Positions 1 through 10,990 of a stretch of DNA of 64,000 bases are shown one piece after another (within the stretch, counting starts at the first letter, position 1; each line of letters starts with the position of its first letter). The notes beneath the pieces were generated by a model. That model was given only the letters and a program-made list of their open reading frames with translations. It made no database searches and was not told the DNA's origin. The position numbers were made by a program, and so were the translations under genes. The DNA comes from Anaspis maculata (taxonomy: Eukaryota; Arthropoda; Insecta; Coleoptera; Scraptiidae): positions 85,259,602-85,323,601 of the forward strand of contig OX421963.1 in assembly GCA_949128115.1 (NCBI GenBank). The letters are read 5' to 3'.

Positions 1-1190
1 TCAACCCACGTGACTTTTAAAACGATCGGTCAACACTTTTGCAGTTGGCAGCTACTTGTTCCAAACGCAACATCTGACAAACGAACACGAATATCGAAAA
101 AAAAAAAGACACAATTGTTATCCAAAAAGTTCAGGTTTTGACCCACGTGACTTTAGGCTTCAGCCCACGTGACTTCAGGCTTCAACCCACGTGACTCCAG
201 GCTTTAACCCACGTGACTTTTAAAACGATCGGTCACCACTCTTGGAGTTGGCAGCTACTTGTTCCAAACGCAACATCTGACAAACGAACACGAATATCGA
301 AAAAAAAAGACACAATTGTTATCCAAAAAGTTCAGGTTTTAACCCACGTGACTACAGGCTTCAACCCACGTGACTTCAGGCTTCAACCCCCGTGACTTTT
401 AAAACGATCGGTCACCACTTTTGGAGTTGGCAGCTACTTGTTTCAAACGCAACACCTGACAAACGAACACGAATATCAAAAAAAAAGACACAATTGTTAT
501 CCAAAAAGTTCAGGTTTGAATCCACGTGACTTCAGGCTTCAACCCACGTGAATCCAGGCTTCAACCCACGTGACTTTTAAAACAATCGGTCACCACTTGT
601 GGAGTTGACAGCTTCTTGTTCCAAACGCAACATCTGACAAACGAACACGAATAACGAAAAAAAAAAGACACAATTGTTATCCAAAAAGTTCAGGTTTCAA
701 CCCACGTGACTTCGGGCTTCAACCCACGTGACTTCAGGCTTCAACCCACGTGTCTTTTGAAACGATCGGTCACCACTTGTGGAGTTGGCAGCTACTTGTT
801 CCAAACGCAACATCTGACAAACGAACTCAAATATAAAAAAAAAAAGACACAATTGTTACTCAAAAAGTTCAGGTTTTAACCCACGTGACTTCAGGCTTCA
901 TCCCACGTGACTTCAGGCTTCGACCCACGTGATTTTTGAAACGATCAGTCACCACATTTGGAGTTGGCAGCTACTTGTTCCAAACGCAACATCTGACAAA
1001 GGAACACGGATATCGAAAAAAAAAGACACAATTGTTATCCAAAAGTTCAGGTTTTAACCCACGTGACTTCAGGCTTCAACCCACGTGACTTTTAAAACGA
1101 TCGGTCACCACTTTATGAGTTGGCAGCTACTTGTTCCTAACGCAACACCTGACAAACGATCACGAATATCAAAAAAAAGACACAATTGTT
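1..1190. repeat. E-box satellite array, left of the inserted element
   Basis: About 6.5 head-to-tail monomers of about 179 bp. Each reads: an AACGATCGGTCACC segment, a GGAGTTGGCAGCTACTTG segment, CAAACGCAACATCTGACAAA, a run of 8-12 A, GACACAATTGTT, then two or three 22-bp subrepeats with core CAACCCACGTGACTTCAGG. The segment matches 24347-25514 and the following copy near 30.6-31.6 kb almost base for base, except that it keeps 19 bp lost in those copies. It ends at the mobile-element insertion. No gene is present. Confidence 0.95.
1185..1190. repeat. Left target-site duplication ATTGTT
   Basis: The satellite sequence GACACAATTGTT is cut here, and ATTGTT recurs immediately after the right end of the element. 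A 6-bp duplication is the size known for Polinton/Maverick integration. Confidence 0.93.
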
Positions 1191-1224
1191 AGTAGATAGA
1201 GATGGAGGCGACCAAATCACCTCT

Positions 1225-1440
1225 CATTACTTAAGGATGTAATTACAATGGATGAAATTACGACGTCGGTAATTAGACCGGTGGTCATACCACTCTACAG
1301 TACACTCTTTCGATTTGCGACGGCGGACGCGGAGGGAAAGATATGGATAAGCGGTCCTGAAACCGAGTTCATTAATTATTGAGGTAATTACGACGGCGGT
1401 AATAACGCAGGAGGTAATAACACCGGAGGTAAGACCGGCC
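1225..1440 (+). repeat. Degenerate GGTAATTACG-type short repeats in the outer TIR
   Basis: Between about 1381 and 1435 the motif GGAGGTAATAACRCC recurs at about 15-bp spacing. Related GTAATTAC words occur at 1240-1285. The same cluster is mirrored at about 15619-15800 in the right TIR. Subterminal repeats in DNA elements often bind the element's own integration or replication proteins, but that role is only inferred here. Confidence 0.5.
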
Positions 1441-1955
1441 TCGGGAAATAATGCAGAGGTATGAATGAGCGCGACGACGACGAGTGCACTCAGCTCGGCA
1501 GCTGACCGTGCCAACACGCTTTCTCACTAGCTCCTCTTCCGACACCGTTTGCGCTATATTGGTAAGAGCGAGATGAAGCGCTGCCATCCTCTTAACACAG
1601 GTCGACCAAGCGCACAGCGGGAGGTCTTCTCCTCTGGCGCTCGGTTTTTACATGCTCTTCTCACTCGAACCTTCGTCGTTTCCATTTGTTCTGCGGTTGA
1701 AGGAGCGAGATGGAGCGTACGGCTCGAGGTGTTACCTGGTCTGCCGGTGCGAGTTCGGACGCGCGGTTTACCTATGCCGTTGGGCGCTTCCTCGATTTTA
1801 CCTGCTATAGCTCCGCATCCGCACGGCACAAAACCGCCGGATCGTGTTTTATGTCTGCTTCCAATCGAGCATGTGAAGGACTCGCAAGGTAGGTCCTGCG
1901 CATGCAGGTCCTGATGCTCGGAGGTCCTTGCACATATTGGTGCAAGAGCGCTGCA

Positions 1956-1957
<2 letters not shown>

Positions 1958-2009
<52 letters not shown>
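1958..2009 (+). repeat. (GA)26 microsatellite in the left TIR
   Basis: A pure GA dinucleotide run of about 52 bp. Its counterpart in the right TIR is a CT run of about 43 bp, so the two TIR copies have slipped independently since they were last made identical. Confidence 0.95.
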
Positions 2010-2011
<2 letters not shown>

Positions 2012-3050
2012 ATTTCGCTCCACATCTCTGTGTATCAAAGCTTCGCCGTGCGGCTAGAAATAGATATGGGAGCAGAGGATTGAGAGAGATCCGTGTGCGG
2101 TGCTCTTACTTACCTAGAGAGAGGCGCACGACGTTTTAAAAAAATTAGATGAGGTACCTAATTTTTCTGAGATATCTAATTTTTCTATATGCTCGCTACG
2201 TCGGAATGTATTAACCAAAACAACTCGACATACACTGGACAGATGAACCGATACATAGTCAACTGTTGTACTAATCATCATGATGTTTTTTTTTTTTTTT
2301 GATGGCGGGGGGTAATAGATACCTCGGTACATCATTTAGCTGTGTTTTAACCCGCGATTTCGAGTTAGCTAAATTAGTTTCGCATGACTAGGTACGGCCA
2401 TTTCTACCTTCTTCACAATTCAAAAATTCAAATATTCGAATCCAGTATTGGTATGATATCCCCTGCCAGAGGGTGGAGGGTAGGGAGCGGCGGTGGCAAC
2501 CGGAATTGTTCGATAAGGTGAACGAAACTGGTGGTTAGATATTGCTCGCTTATGGTTTTGTAAATCACCGAATTAAGGTCCTTTTCTCGCAAGAGGACCG
2601 TGGGAGCTGGTCAGAACCCACCTGCCTCCGAGCTATGCAGAGCGGTCGCACATACATGCCCAAATTATTAAGGGTCTTATGAAATGCAGTCTATCGCTGC
2701 AGGTGTTTTCGTCGAGTTTCTAAGGGTATCTGTGATGCAAGACCAGCCCTCCCTAACATCGTTTCCATGCTCGGGCATTCCTGCATACGAATCTCCGAAT
2801 TAGGAAATTTTTTATTGCTAGAGGACCGTGGGACTTAATTAAAACCTACCTGACCGTTCGATGTGCCAGAGGCGGTCAGGACGACGGAGAAAAAAAAAAC
2901 CATTCTCCGACGTTAGCTGCCAGGCCACGAAGGAAATAATTTTTATCTTCGCGGGGGCCCGAAGGGTTGGACTCAGTAACACGGCGACCAATCGGGTTTA
3001 AACACAAAACCCTTTCTCTCGATATGCATATGGGAAAAACATCGTCCAGC

Positions 3051-3218
3051 AGGCGTACGCGGTATAGTCGCTCGAGATCTATACAGTCGGACAGATTATT
3101 TTAAATTCCATCGTCAGAAAGAGGTGGGAGGGGTGGGTCGCGCTTTGGTCTGAAGGACTGAACCGGAAATTTCGTATAGAGTTTTCCCGTTGATCGGAAG
3201 GTGTGATAATTTTCAAAC
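3051..3218 (+). promoter_or_regulatory. Diverged inner TIR edge: candidate promoter and 5' UTR of the polymerase gene
   Basis: Past the high-identity TIR, most of this stretch does not match the right end. The exception is a block at 3148-3187 (GTCTGAAGG, then ACCGGAAATTTC, then TATAG and GTTTTC) that reappears in inverted form at 13884-13925. Each copy sits just upstream of the outermost inward-facing gene. Retention of this block while its surroundings diverged suggests a shared core promoter. No classical TATA spacing can be proved from the sequence alone. Confidence 0.45.
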
Positions 3219-3319
3219 GTAAGTACATATTTCATTTGTGGCATAATCAGGATGTGGCTTGTGCTAATTTCACCGGCATCTTAGACTTTATAATATCAGG
3301 AGCTATTTTTTTTTTCCAG
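3219..3319 (+). other. Candidate 5'-UTR intron of the polymerase gene (101 bp)
   Basis: The donor at 3219 is AAAC|GTAAGTACAT, close to the ideal metazoan donor. The acceptor is a long T tract ending TTTTTCCAG at 3319. The first good ATG (3332) lies 12 bp downstream. The reading frame runs through this stretch only from a GTG and gives a hydrophobic, uninformative N-terminus, which fits intron rather than coding sequence. Confidence 0.65.
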
Positions 3320-3331
3320 AGAATCAGAAAA

Positions 3332-6300
3332 ATGATACGATGCGAGCGCTGTCGGAAAACTTTCACGAGGGGTGATAATTTAAAACGACACATGAAAACG
3401 TGTTCCAAGAAGCATGATACGAATAAAGTCGATCGTACACCGGTCAAGATCATACAACTGCCGTTATGTGGGGCGCAAAGGAGTGAGCTTCTCGCCGCAG
3501 GTGCTATATCGAAATACCACGAGAGGGATCGCCAGACGAGAACCACGACTATACCATTTCATTTGTCCTCGACGAAGTCGGCAGCCGCGATACTTGAAAC
3601 AGCACTCCAGCCTTCGCAATCGTCGATACCATTACCTATATCATCGAAGCCGTATCAATCACCGCTTCGGGTACAGCACACGGAACAGGGAATCCAACCG
3701 ATAACATCTGCTTTGACGCAGACGATATCGGCAGCGTGCCGCAAAACACCTGCACCACAGAGGCTGCCCGGAAGTGATGGGAAAACTCAACCAGATCTTC
3801 GAAGTATGATCCCGCCGAGCGGGAAACGTTCCAATGAATCGATAGCCGATGGAAACGTGGAAAGAGCCGTGCTATTTAGACATTGTGGCACGTGTAATAT
3901 CACAGTACCTCTGAAATCATTTGCAAGTCATATTCGTACAACCATGCACAAAGAAGGATCTCTCACCCCTCTGAAAGATGGTTGTCATGTGATCAATACA
4001 TGCTTCAAAAACAGGATTATTTCATACCGCATAGATAATGAAAGCGGGGATATTTACAAAACATTTTTTGAGAAAAGCACCGTCAAACTTCGCGAGCTTT
4101 TGGAACGTGAGCTAAACGTTCACGGGAGTATAAAAATAAATCTCTCGCTCCTTGCAAAGTATCTCAATCAGACTTCAAATAATGTGGATCTCAAATGTCA
4201 TAATCTGAAATCAAAAAATGTCTACTCCAGCACAGACCTAGATGCGCTAATCAAATCTCTTCTCGCCGATATCGTCGTGGAAATGTGGAATTTCGAAGTA
4301 AAAGATAGTGGTAAATATAAAAAACATATATATTCTTCCTATTTTTACCGCATGCACCAATTGTTGAATGTTGTGCTTATCCGGCTCCTTCTTAATTCCA
4401 GGCTGGGCTCTGATTACCTGCTCGCATATGGAGCTGGACATATCACGATACGTCCCAATCCGAGGATCGTCATACATCAAGCTACCTAGAGAGATCGAGG
4501 CAAAACAAGCGTGTGTGAACGTCAAGTCTAATGATAATCTCTGTTTTTTGTGGAGCGTGCTGGCTTTCACACACAGTACGACCAAGTCTCCGAATAGGGT
4601 GAGGCATTATAAACAATTTAAAAGCGAACTCAACTGTAAAGGCATTGAATTCCCCGTGAAACTTAAGCAAATAAGACAGTTTGAACGGCAGAATCCTACG
4701 ATTTCGATAAACGTTTTCGGTTTAGAGGAAAGGAACGGTAGGCACGAGTTGATTGGGCCGCTGCACCACACGGTCTCTAGACGTCCGTGTCATATAAACC
4801 TCCTCTTGTTTGAAAAAAACGGTGTTTCGCACTATTGTCTCATTAAGAACCTCTCTAAGCTTGTGGGTATGCAGGTATCGAAAAAAAAGAATCGCAAATT
4901 TGTTTGCGACTCGTGCATTTCACATTTTTATACTCAATCGAAACTCGACGCTCATTTAGAAAACGGTTGTTTTAAAATCATAACCGACCTTCCTATTGGC
5001 GAAAAGAAGGATCTATATGGGGATATGGTGCCGAGAAATATATTGAAATTCGAAAAACCCTGGAAAAAATACAAACTGCCTTATGTCCTTTATATGGATT
5101 TTGAAAGTATTTTACTACCTTTCGATACTTGCCTGCCCGAGGAAACTGACTCATTCACGTTGCGAAAGTCAAAACATATCCCATATAGTTTCGGCTATAA
5201 TATCAAATGTTCATTTGACGAGAGCTTGAGCGACTACAGAACATATCTCGGGAGAGATTGTTCCACGGTTTTTGTAGAATCGTTGGAGGCGGACGTCGTC
5301 AGAATATATAACGAGCACTATAAAAATATAGTTCCGATGAAACCTTTAACACCAGAGCAGGATTTAGCATTCAATCGCGCAGAAGATTGTCATATTTGCA
5401 GGAAACCGTTCCGAGTTGATGATATAAGAGTTCGGGACCACTGCCATTTAACAGGGAATTATATAGCACCAGCCCACCAACGATGCAACTTGAATTTTCA
5501 AATCCCGAAATTCATTCCGGTTATATGCCATAATATGAGTAAATATGACGCTCATCTCTTCATGCGTGAGCTCGCAGGGTTTGGGAGCGAAATCAAAGCC
5601 ATAGGTTCGACAAAAGAGACCTATATAAGTTTTTCAAAATTCATAAAAGTCGATACGATCGAGGGAAGAGCTATTAAAATGGAGTTGAGATTTATAGACT
5701 CATTTCGATTCCTCTCGGCATCACTAGATAAACTCGCGCAAAATTTGAATGATGAGCAATGTGTGGATGTTCGGAAATATTTCCCAAGCGAACCCGCGTT
5801 CAAACTCATTAGGCAGAAGGGTGTATTCCCTTATAATTACATTACATCATTCGAGAAATTATCTCAGACATCACTGCCGAGCAAATCAGAGTTTTATAAT
5901 GAGCTGATCATGGAAGATATTTCCGACGCCGATTATTCAAGAGCTCAAGAATTTTGGATACACTTTAAATGTAAGACTCTCGCAGACTACAGTGCTTTAT
6001 ATTTAAAAAGCGACTGCCTCATTTTAACAGATGTTTTTGAAGAGCTCCGCAAAATTTCACTACAAACCTATGAGCTGGACCCGTGTCACTATCTCACAGC
6101 ACCGTCTTTTTCATGGGATGCAATGATGAAATACACCGGTGTGGAGCTAGAGCTGATAACGGATGTCGACATCCTAGCGTTCATCAAAAAAGGAATACGG
6201 GGCGGAATATGTCAGTGTAATGTTCGCAGAGCGGAGGCCAACAAAAAATTTATGGATAATTACAATCCGGAATTGCCAACGTCCTACATAATTTATTTAG

Positions 6301-7616
6301 ATGTAACTAGCCTGTACGGAGCATCGATGGCATATTCCTTGCCTTACGCAGGGTTCTGCTTTATGGATGATATCTCCGAAATAACTGTTGAAACAATTAT
6401 GGGCTTCAAATTCGAGCAAGAGATAGGATATATCTTCGAACTAGATCTCATTGTAGGTCCTCATTTACACCCATACCACGATGAACTACCGTTCTGCGTT
6501 GAGAAAATCACCCCCGCCAACTCGAAATCTAACCACCAAAAGCTGATCACGAATCTATTTGATAAAAAAAAATATGTCATTTACTATATGAACCTGCAGC
6601 AGGCGCTGAAAAACGGGTTGACGCTGGGGAAAATCCATAGAGTTTTGAAATTCAGGCAGAAGCCATGGATGAAATCGTACATCGATCTAAACAGCAAGAA
6701 AAGAAGCTCCGCAACCTCCAAAACGGAGAAGGATTATTATAAGCTGCAAATAAACGCGAATTATGGGAAATCTTTGGAAAATGTCGAAAACAAGTCGGAC
6801 ATACGACTTGCAACCCATTGGGAAAATTTGGGACGCAAACTCGGCGCGGGTGCTTTAATTGCCAAGCCGAATTTCAAAAACGCTGCAATTTTCAGCGAAA
6901 ACTTTGCGGCGATTGAGATGCATAAGGGTAAAATTATTTACGATAAACCCATATATGCAGGGTTTGTGATTTTGGAGATCTCGAAGTATATCATGTTTGA
7001 TTTTTTCTATAATCATATCAAGAAAAAATATGGTCCAAAAGCACGTCTGCTATATATGGATACCGACTCGTTTATTCTCAAAATTGAAACTCCGAACTTT
7101 TATGAAGACATGCGACTTGAGCCAGGAAAATACGATACATCAAATTATTTACCAGGGAATATACATAATATCATACCGGGAAAACCTACCATAGGTCTTT
7201 TTAAAAACGAAATTCCGGAGGGGAATATCCATAGCTATGTTGGAACAGGTGCTAAAGCGTACCTAGTCGATACCGGAGACAAGTTAATGAAGCGAGCGAA
7301 AGGGGTGAAGAAGTGTGTGATTGAGAAAGAACTCTCAAAAGATGATTATGATGAAGCAGCAGCTATAAAGGGACGATTAATCCATCGTAATATGCAGTCA
7401 TTCCGTTCGGAATTACACACAGTTTATACGAATTTACAGAGAAAAATCGCACTTTCGCATTTTGATGATAAACGATGTCTTGTGAGAAATAGCTATGAAA
7501 CAGTGAGTCTGGGGAATTGCATGCTCTCGTCAGACAGTCGCCCCGAAATCGAATATGACGGTCATTTAATCGAGTGTTACGATGATGAGGAACTCATGTT
7601 AGAATCCCCTCGTTAA
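3332..7616 (+). CDS. Protein-primed family-B DNA polymerase (pPolB) with zinc fingers and HNH insert; two coding exons
   Basis: This is the replicative polymerase of the element, expected to copy linear DNA from a protein primer. The coding exons are 3332-4310 and 4402-7616, giving about 1397 residues. The start is the ATG at 3332 directly before a CxxC finger (C4, C7, H20, C24). A second finger is C185/C188/H200/H206 and a third lies at about 495-516. A Ser/Thr/Pro-rich linker follows the first finger. The exonuclease motifs are YMDFES (D559, E561), HNMSKYD and YLKSD. Between the first two lies an endonuclease-VII-like CHIC...DHCH...CN insert (about 656-691). Polymerase motif A is YLDVTSLYG (D960), motif B is KLQINANYG (1107-1115) and motif C is YMDTDS (D1213, D1215). 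All expected catalytic residues are present, so the gene looks intact. An AATAAA lies at 7648-7653. The family call is secure; activity is inferred. Confidence 0.93.
4311..4401 (+). other. Coding intron of the polymerase gene (91 bp, phase 1)
   Basis: The upstream frame reads ...VKDSG then GTAAATATAA; the downstream frame resumes after TTAATTCCAG as WALIT. Joining 4310 to 4402 restores the codon GGC and gives DSGWAL, which fits the conserved DSGW-type segment that precedes the RGSSYI region in insect relatives (recalled, not searched). Without splicing, the upstream frame stops at 4487-4489 and the polymerase would lack its N-terminal fingers. This is therefore an intron rather than a frameshift mutation. 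Confidence 0.85.
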
Positions 7617-7620
7617 CTAC

Positions 7621-7840
7621 CTACAGCATCTTCCCAGCTTTCCCGTTAATAAAATCACCCTGAAGATATCTTACACGTTCACATTGTTTAAGATGCAAAT
7701 CATAGTACGTAATTATCATGCCAAAACACTGTGTGTCGCTAATCGAGTTCATGTTTTTGAATTGTTTATAGCCAGGAAGTGTAATACGCGCATATGCTTT
7801 ATAAATACTATCACCGCATAAACCAAAGCATGTAATCCAG
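7621..7840 (-). CDS. Terminal exon of an unrecognised minus-strand gene (72 codons)
   Basis: On the minus strand an acceptor AAATTTTAG ends at 7841. From 7839 a frame of 72 sense codons runs to TAG at 7623-7621. It starts [16 protein letters not shown], includes [19 protein letters not shown] and ends GKAGKML. The composition is protein-like (balanced charges, several Cys and Tyr, no low complexity). There is no ATG near its start and an in-frame stop just upstream of the acceptor, so it needs an upstream exon. Its stop lies 4 bp from the polymerase stop and the polymerase poly(A) signal falls inside it, a compact tail-to-tail arrangement. The protein is not recognised. The missing upstream part may lie beyond the AT repeat or be lost. 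Confidence 0.5.
7648..7653 (+). terminator. Polyadenylation signal of the polymerase gene
   Basis: A canonical AATAAA 32 bp after the polymerase stop. It lies within the convergent minus-strand exon. Confidence 0.65.
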
Positions 7841-7910
7841 CTAAAATTTAATAGAGTGCATTATATTCGAGTCCAGTGTTTTAGAATAAGAGCTAGAAAT
7901 AATATAATAG

Positions 7911-8190
<280 letters not shown>

Positions 8191-10270
8191 TCCCTACATT
8201 AATTTAATTAAGCTGTGATGCGTCTAATTACCCTAAGTCGTATTTCGTTGTGCCGTAGATTTTATTTTACCTTTACCTAAGTTATTTAACCCGATTACAC
8301 CTACCTCAGCTTCACGTCGTGCTAATACCTCAAGCCTACTCTAGTAGTAACCTCACGTTCTTCTTAAAGGGAATGAATTGAATAAATATTGAAAGAATAA
8401 ACAAAGTCATTTAACCACACCTCAATTTTATTACAAATTAATCAATCATCGCCAACTTAATTAAATTACCCTTAATTATTCATTTCATAATTTCCTGACG
8501 TGCTGGCATTCAGCTAGCGTTAGGAATTGGATTAGTTTACATCGAGATTTACATTCGGTTTCTGAAAGAAAAGTACATCCTAATACCGTGTGCAATCCTA
8601 CGACGAATTTGTTCAACCCTTGCAAATCAATTCCGTTCTCATTCTTCCTAATTTTCAGAATTATGGGTGAATCCATTTCCTAGTACACTTGAGTTTAATT
8701 CCCTGCCTAATTCATTTATCCTTTTTCCAGTTTTCGTTTCAACCCTTTCTTCCCTTTCGCCCATTCACCCTGGCACGAGAAGAAATCTTTACTGTTTAAT
8801 TGTACTTAGAGAGAGATTGTTGTTCACTGAGTCTTGTCTTGATCTTTCGAATTTATAGCCATTTTTTTCAATTATTTATCAAATAATTTACATAAAATTT
8901 GAGTGTTGACATTCCATAGATTTTATATCCAGCTGGTGCTATAGTTTATAATTTGAAGACTTATCCAGCAGCTCGGTTTCATACAGGTTCAATACCATTA
9001 CACAAATTTACAATACGGAGTACAAGTCATCGCAATGAGCCTCTAATTAATTAGCCTGCAAATTTGATTTTATGTCTCGTTCATTTCTTATCTTGAAGTG
9101 TTTCGAAACGACACTGAACTTTCTTAGCATTACTCAAGGGGTTTCTCTTTGGAAACTCGGCCTCATGCCTTTAAATTCTTTGTCGCGCGAAAGGGTTAAA
9201 TATCTTATTCTATGGGGGAAGATAACGCGTAATCGAGATTTTGCCCAGGTTTGATTTGCATAAATACTGCTAGTGCTTGTCTCAGCTAATAGAGTCTACA
9301 AAATCATGCTCTGTCGGAAGCCAAATCTCTTAAAAGGGTTGCTGAGGTTTCACCCTTTTTCTTGCATCTGGAAGGTAGTTATCTGAAAACAAGGGGCCGC
9401 ATTTTAAAAGCTCAGAGCAATTACAAAGAATTCAAATCGGCTTGACGCTTATCATGGCTGTTCAAAAGATCAAACAAAACCTACTATCATTTTCTTAAAC
9501 CAAAACAATTACTTCAACCTTATTTAAACCATTCGCATTCGATTACAATAGAAATCAGACTTGCCTTAATGTTTTCCTTTCACGTCACTGATGTACCTAC
9601 TACAAATCTATCACAGTGTTTTAGCACTTTTCTTAATTTATTCGTCTTGAAAAATATTAGTTTTCTTCCAGCAAAATACACCCGTTGTGCTCGACTCTTG
9701 CCACTCGAATCTCATCTCCTCGCTCCTGTTCTTGGACCTCTCTTATTTCCCCACACCCCGTCTCCCGTCACAACCCTCTGGCCTACCAACGTCGATGCCT
9801 GCATGCTTTCCTGCATCCGGTGTCACTCCGATGCTGGCCGGCAAAAATCGATATATTTCGCATTCCTCAACCAAATTTCTTTCCTTTCCTTTATCGCCCG
9901 TAATGCTAATTTTATTCCCAAATATTTCATTCCCCTTTATTTTATAATTCTAAGCCGTTCTGCCACAATATATATTCACTAATCCGACAATTTTCAGAAC
10001 TTTTTAGTAATAAAAATATTATGGAACCAACCTTGTGTTTGTTTTGTTTATACCACATACCGATATGAATATTTCTCTTAGCAGCGCTGCATCGTAGACG
10101 GCCGATCACCACATAACCCGGAACTCTATTTTGCCGGATAAAGATTTTCTCTAAGATATAGAGTTTTCTATATCATACGATCATGGTTCGCAAAAATTCG
10201 TCGCAGAGAGAGATTACTATGATTAGCTAGGAAGCCCTGGATGAAAGCAGTGCTGCGATAGGTTCTTAAT
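8191..10270. other. AT- and pyrimidine-rich stretch without a recognisable gene
   Basis: About 2.1 kb with stops in all frames at short intervals. The longest frames (for example 9569-9982) are rich in Phe, Leu, Ser and Pro, as expected from CT-rich DNA, and lack recognisable motifs. The composition differs from the gene-bearing parts of the element. It may be a nested insertion, a large intron of the minus-strand gene ending at 7621, or decayed coding sequence. No terminal repeats or target duplications were found that would define a nested element. Confidence 0.5.
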
Positions 10271-10275
10271 ACGAT

Positions 10276-10281
10276 TTTATT
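10276..10281 (-). terminator. Polyadenylation signal of the three-exon minus-strand gene
   Basis: AATAAA on the minus strand (context GGCTAATAAAATCG), about 53 bp beyond the stop at 10336-10334. The spacing is typical for a 3' end. Confidence 0.55.
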
Positions 10282-10333
10282 AGCCTCAAAAAAATACAAA
10301 TCTAATTAGAATAAATGCTCTGTTAACCTATAT

Positions 10334-10967
10334 TTATTCCTGCTCATGACGCACGCTGGATGCTGGTCGCTGTTGCCAGATACGTTCCTGGGCACGCCAT
10401 TGTTTTTTCTGAGCTTTCGTCATCCGCGGCGGAGGTTGTCGGATAATCCCATGCCGCGGTTTAGGGATGTATGACGGGGAGTCCTCAGCATCCCAGGACT
10501 CGGGATCTTTGTTTCCTGTTTTTAGTGATGAGAAAAAATTAGGGTAGCGAGGAGAATTAATAATGCTATGATTATTTACATACCACTGCTCCCAGCTTCC
10601 TCGATAGGTGAGCCTTCGAGCTCATGCGCCGGCTGGCTGTCGGGATACTCTCCCGATTCTGCTGGGCATTCCTGCTGACGGCTGCGTTCCCTTTCTCGCC
10701 ACGCTTTCTTCGCAGCTTCTACGAGACGTGGCGGAAGCAATCTCACGACGCCTGGCCCACATCTTGGTACATATGTGGGGGAGTCCTCAGCATCCCACGA
10801 CTCCTCAGCTGTTTTAATGGACATAACGATAAATAGAGCGATCTAGAAGCTCGTAACGAGTCTCCGGATATGATATGAGCCCGGATAGATTTTAAATTAA
10901 GTGAAAACATACCGTTAATCTCGCACCCAATGTGCTGGTTTTCTTGAGAAGGACCGCTCGAACACAT
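10334..10967 (-). CDS. Three-exon gene with a duplicated ESWDAEDSP module, function unknown
   Basis: The exons are 10967-10913, 10808-10584 and 10515-10334; the introns are 104 and 68 bp. Both donors read G|GTATGT and the acceptors are TTAAAACAG and AAAAACAG. Both introns are phase 1 and splicing keeps one frame of about 153 residues ending at TAA (10336-10334). The start is the ATG at 10967-10965, reading MCSSGPSQENQHIG. Exons 2 and 3 encode the same module: ESWDAEDSPTYVP versus ESWDAEDSPSYIP, a GVVR/GIIR strand, LPPRL versus PPPRM, then AKKAWRERER versus QKKQWRAQER and a QQ end. The protein is hydrophilic with alternating acidic and basic blocks and no membrane segment. It is not recognised; a small structural or nucleic-acid-binding role is possible but unsupported. 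An additional upstream exon cannot be excluded. Confidence 0.72.
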
Positions 10968-10990
10968 TTTTTTTTTCCTGCTTAAAAGTC

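Larger units (their letters stand above)
1191..3050 (+). repeat. Left terminal inverted repeat
   Basis: The reverse complement of about 14010-15864. The match is nearly base for base up to the stretch ending ATCGTCCAGCAGG (about 3053), after which the two ends diverge. Visible differences are a few substitutions and different lengths of the GA and poly-T tracts. No convincing gene is seen: open frames crossing the GA tract differ between the two copies and are disrupted by its length. Short degenerate GGTAATAACG-type repeats lie near the outer end. Confidence 0.93.

Noticed and set aside
213..395. The same frame in the left satellite flank
   Set aside because: Same artefact: a GTG start inside an E-box and an A-tract-encoded poly-lysine segment.
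1549..1914. A 121-codon frame in the left TIR and its counterpart in the right TIR (about 15141-15590)
   Set aside because: Both strands are open across the same GC-richer DNA, the product is Arg/Cys-rich without motifs, and there is no gene context. Duplication in the TIR makes it appear twice without being evidence of coding.
4368..4403. Start of a separate polymerase ORF at the ATG at 4368
   Set aside because: This ATG lies inside the 91-bp intron. Splicing from 4310 to 4402 adds the upstream zinc-finger exon in frame, so it is not the real start.
9569..9982. A 137-codon plus-strand frame in the gene-poor stretch
   Set aside because: Phe/Leu/Ser/Pro composition expected from CT-rich DNA, no motif, no supporting splice or promoter signals.
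10060..10180. A 37-codon minus-strand open stretch with a donor-like CG|GTATGT that might be the missing upstream exon of the 7621-7840 exon
   Set aside because: The splice phase does not fit: its phase-1 donor cannot join the 7840 acceptor in the open frame, and no clear acceptor precedes it.
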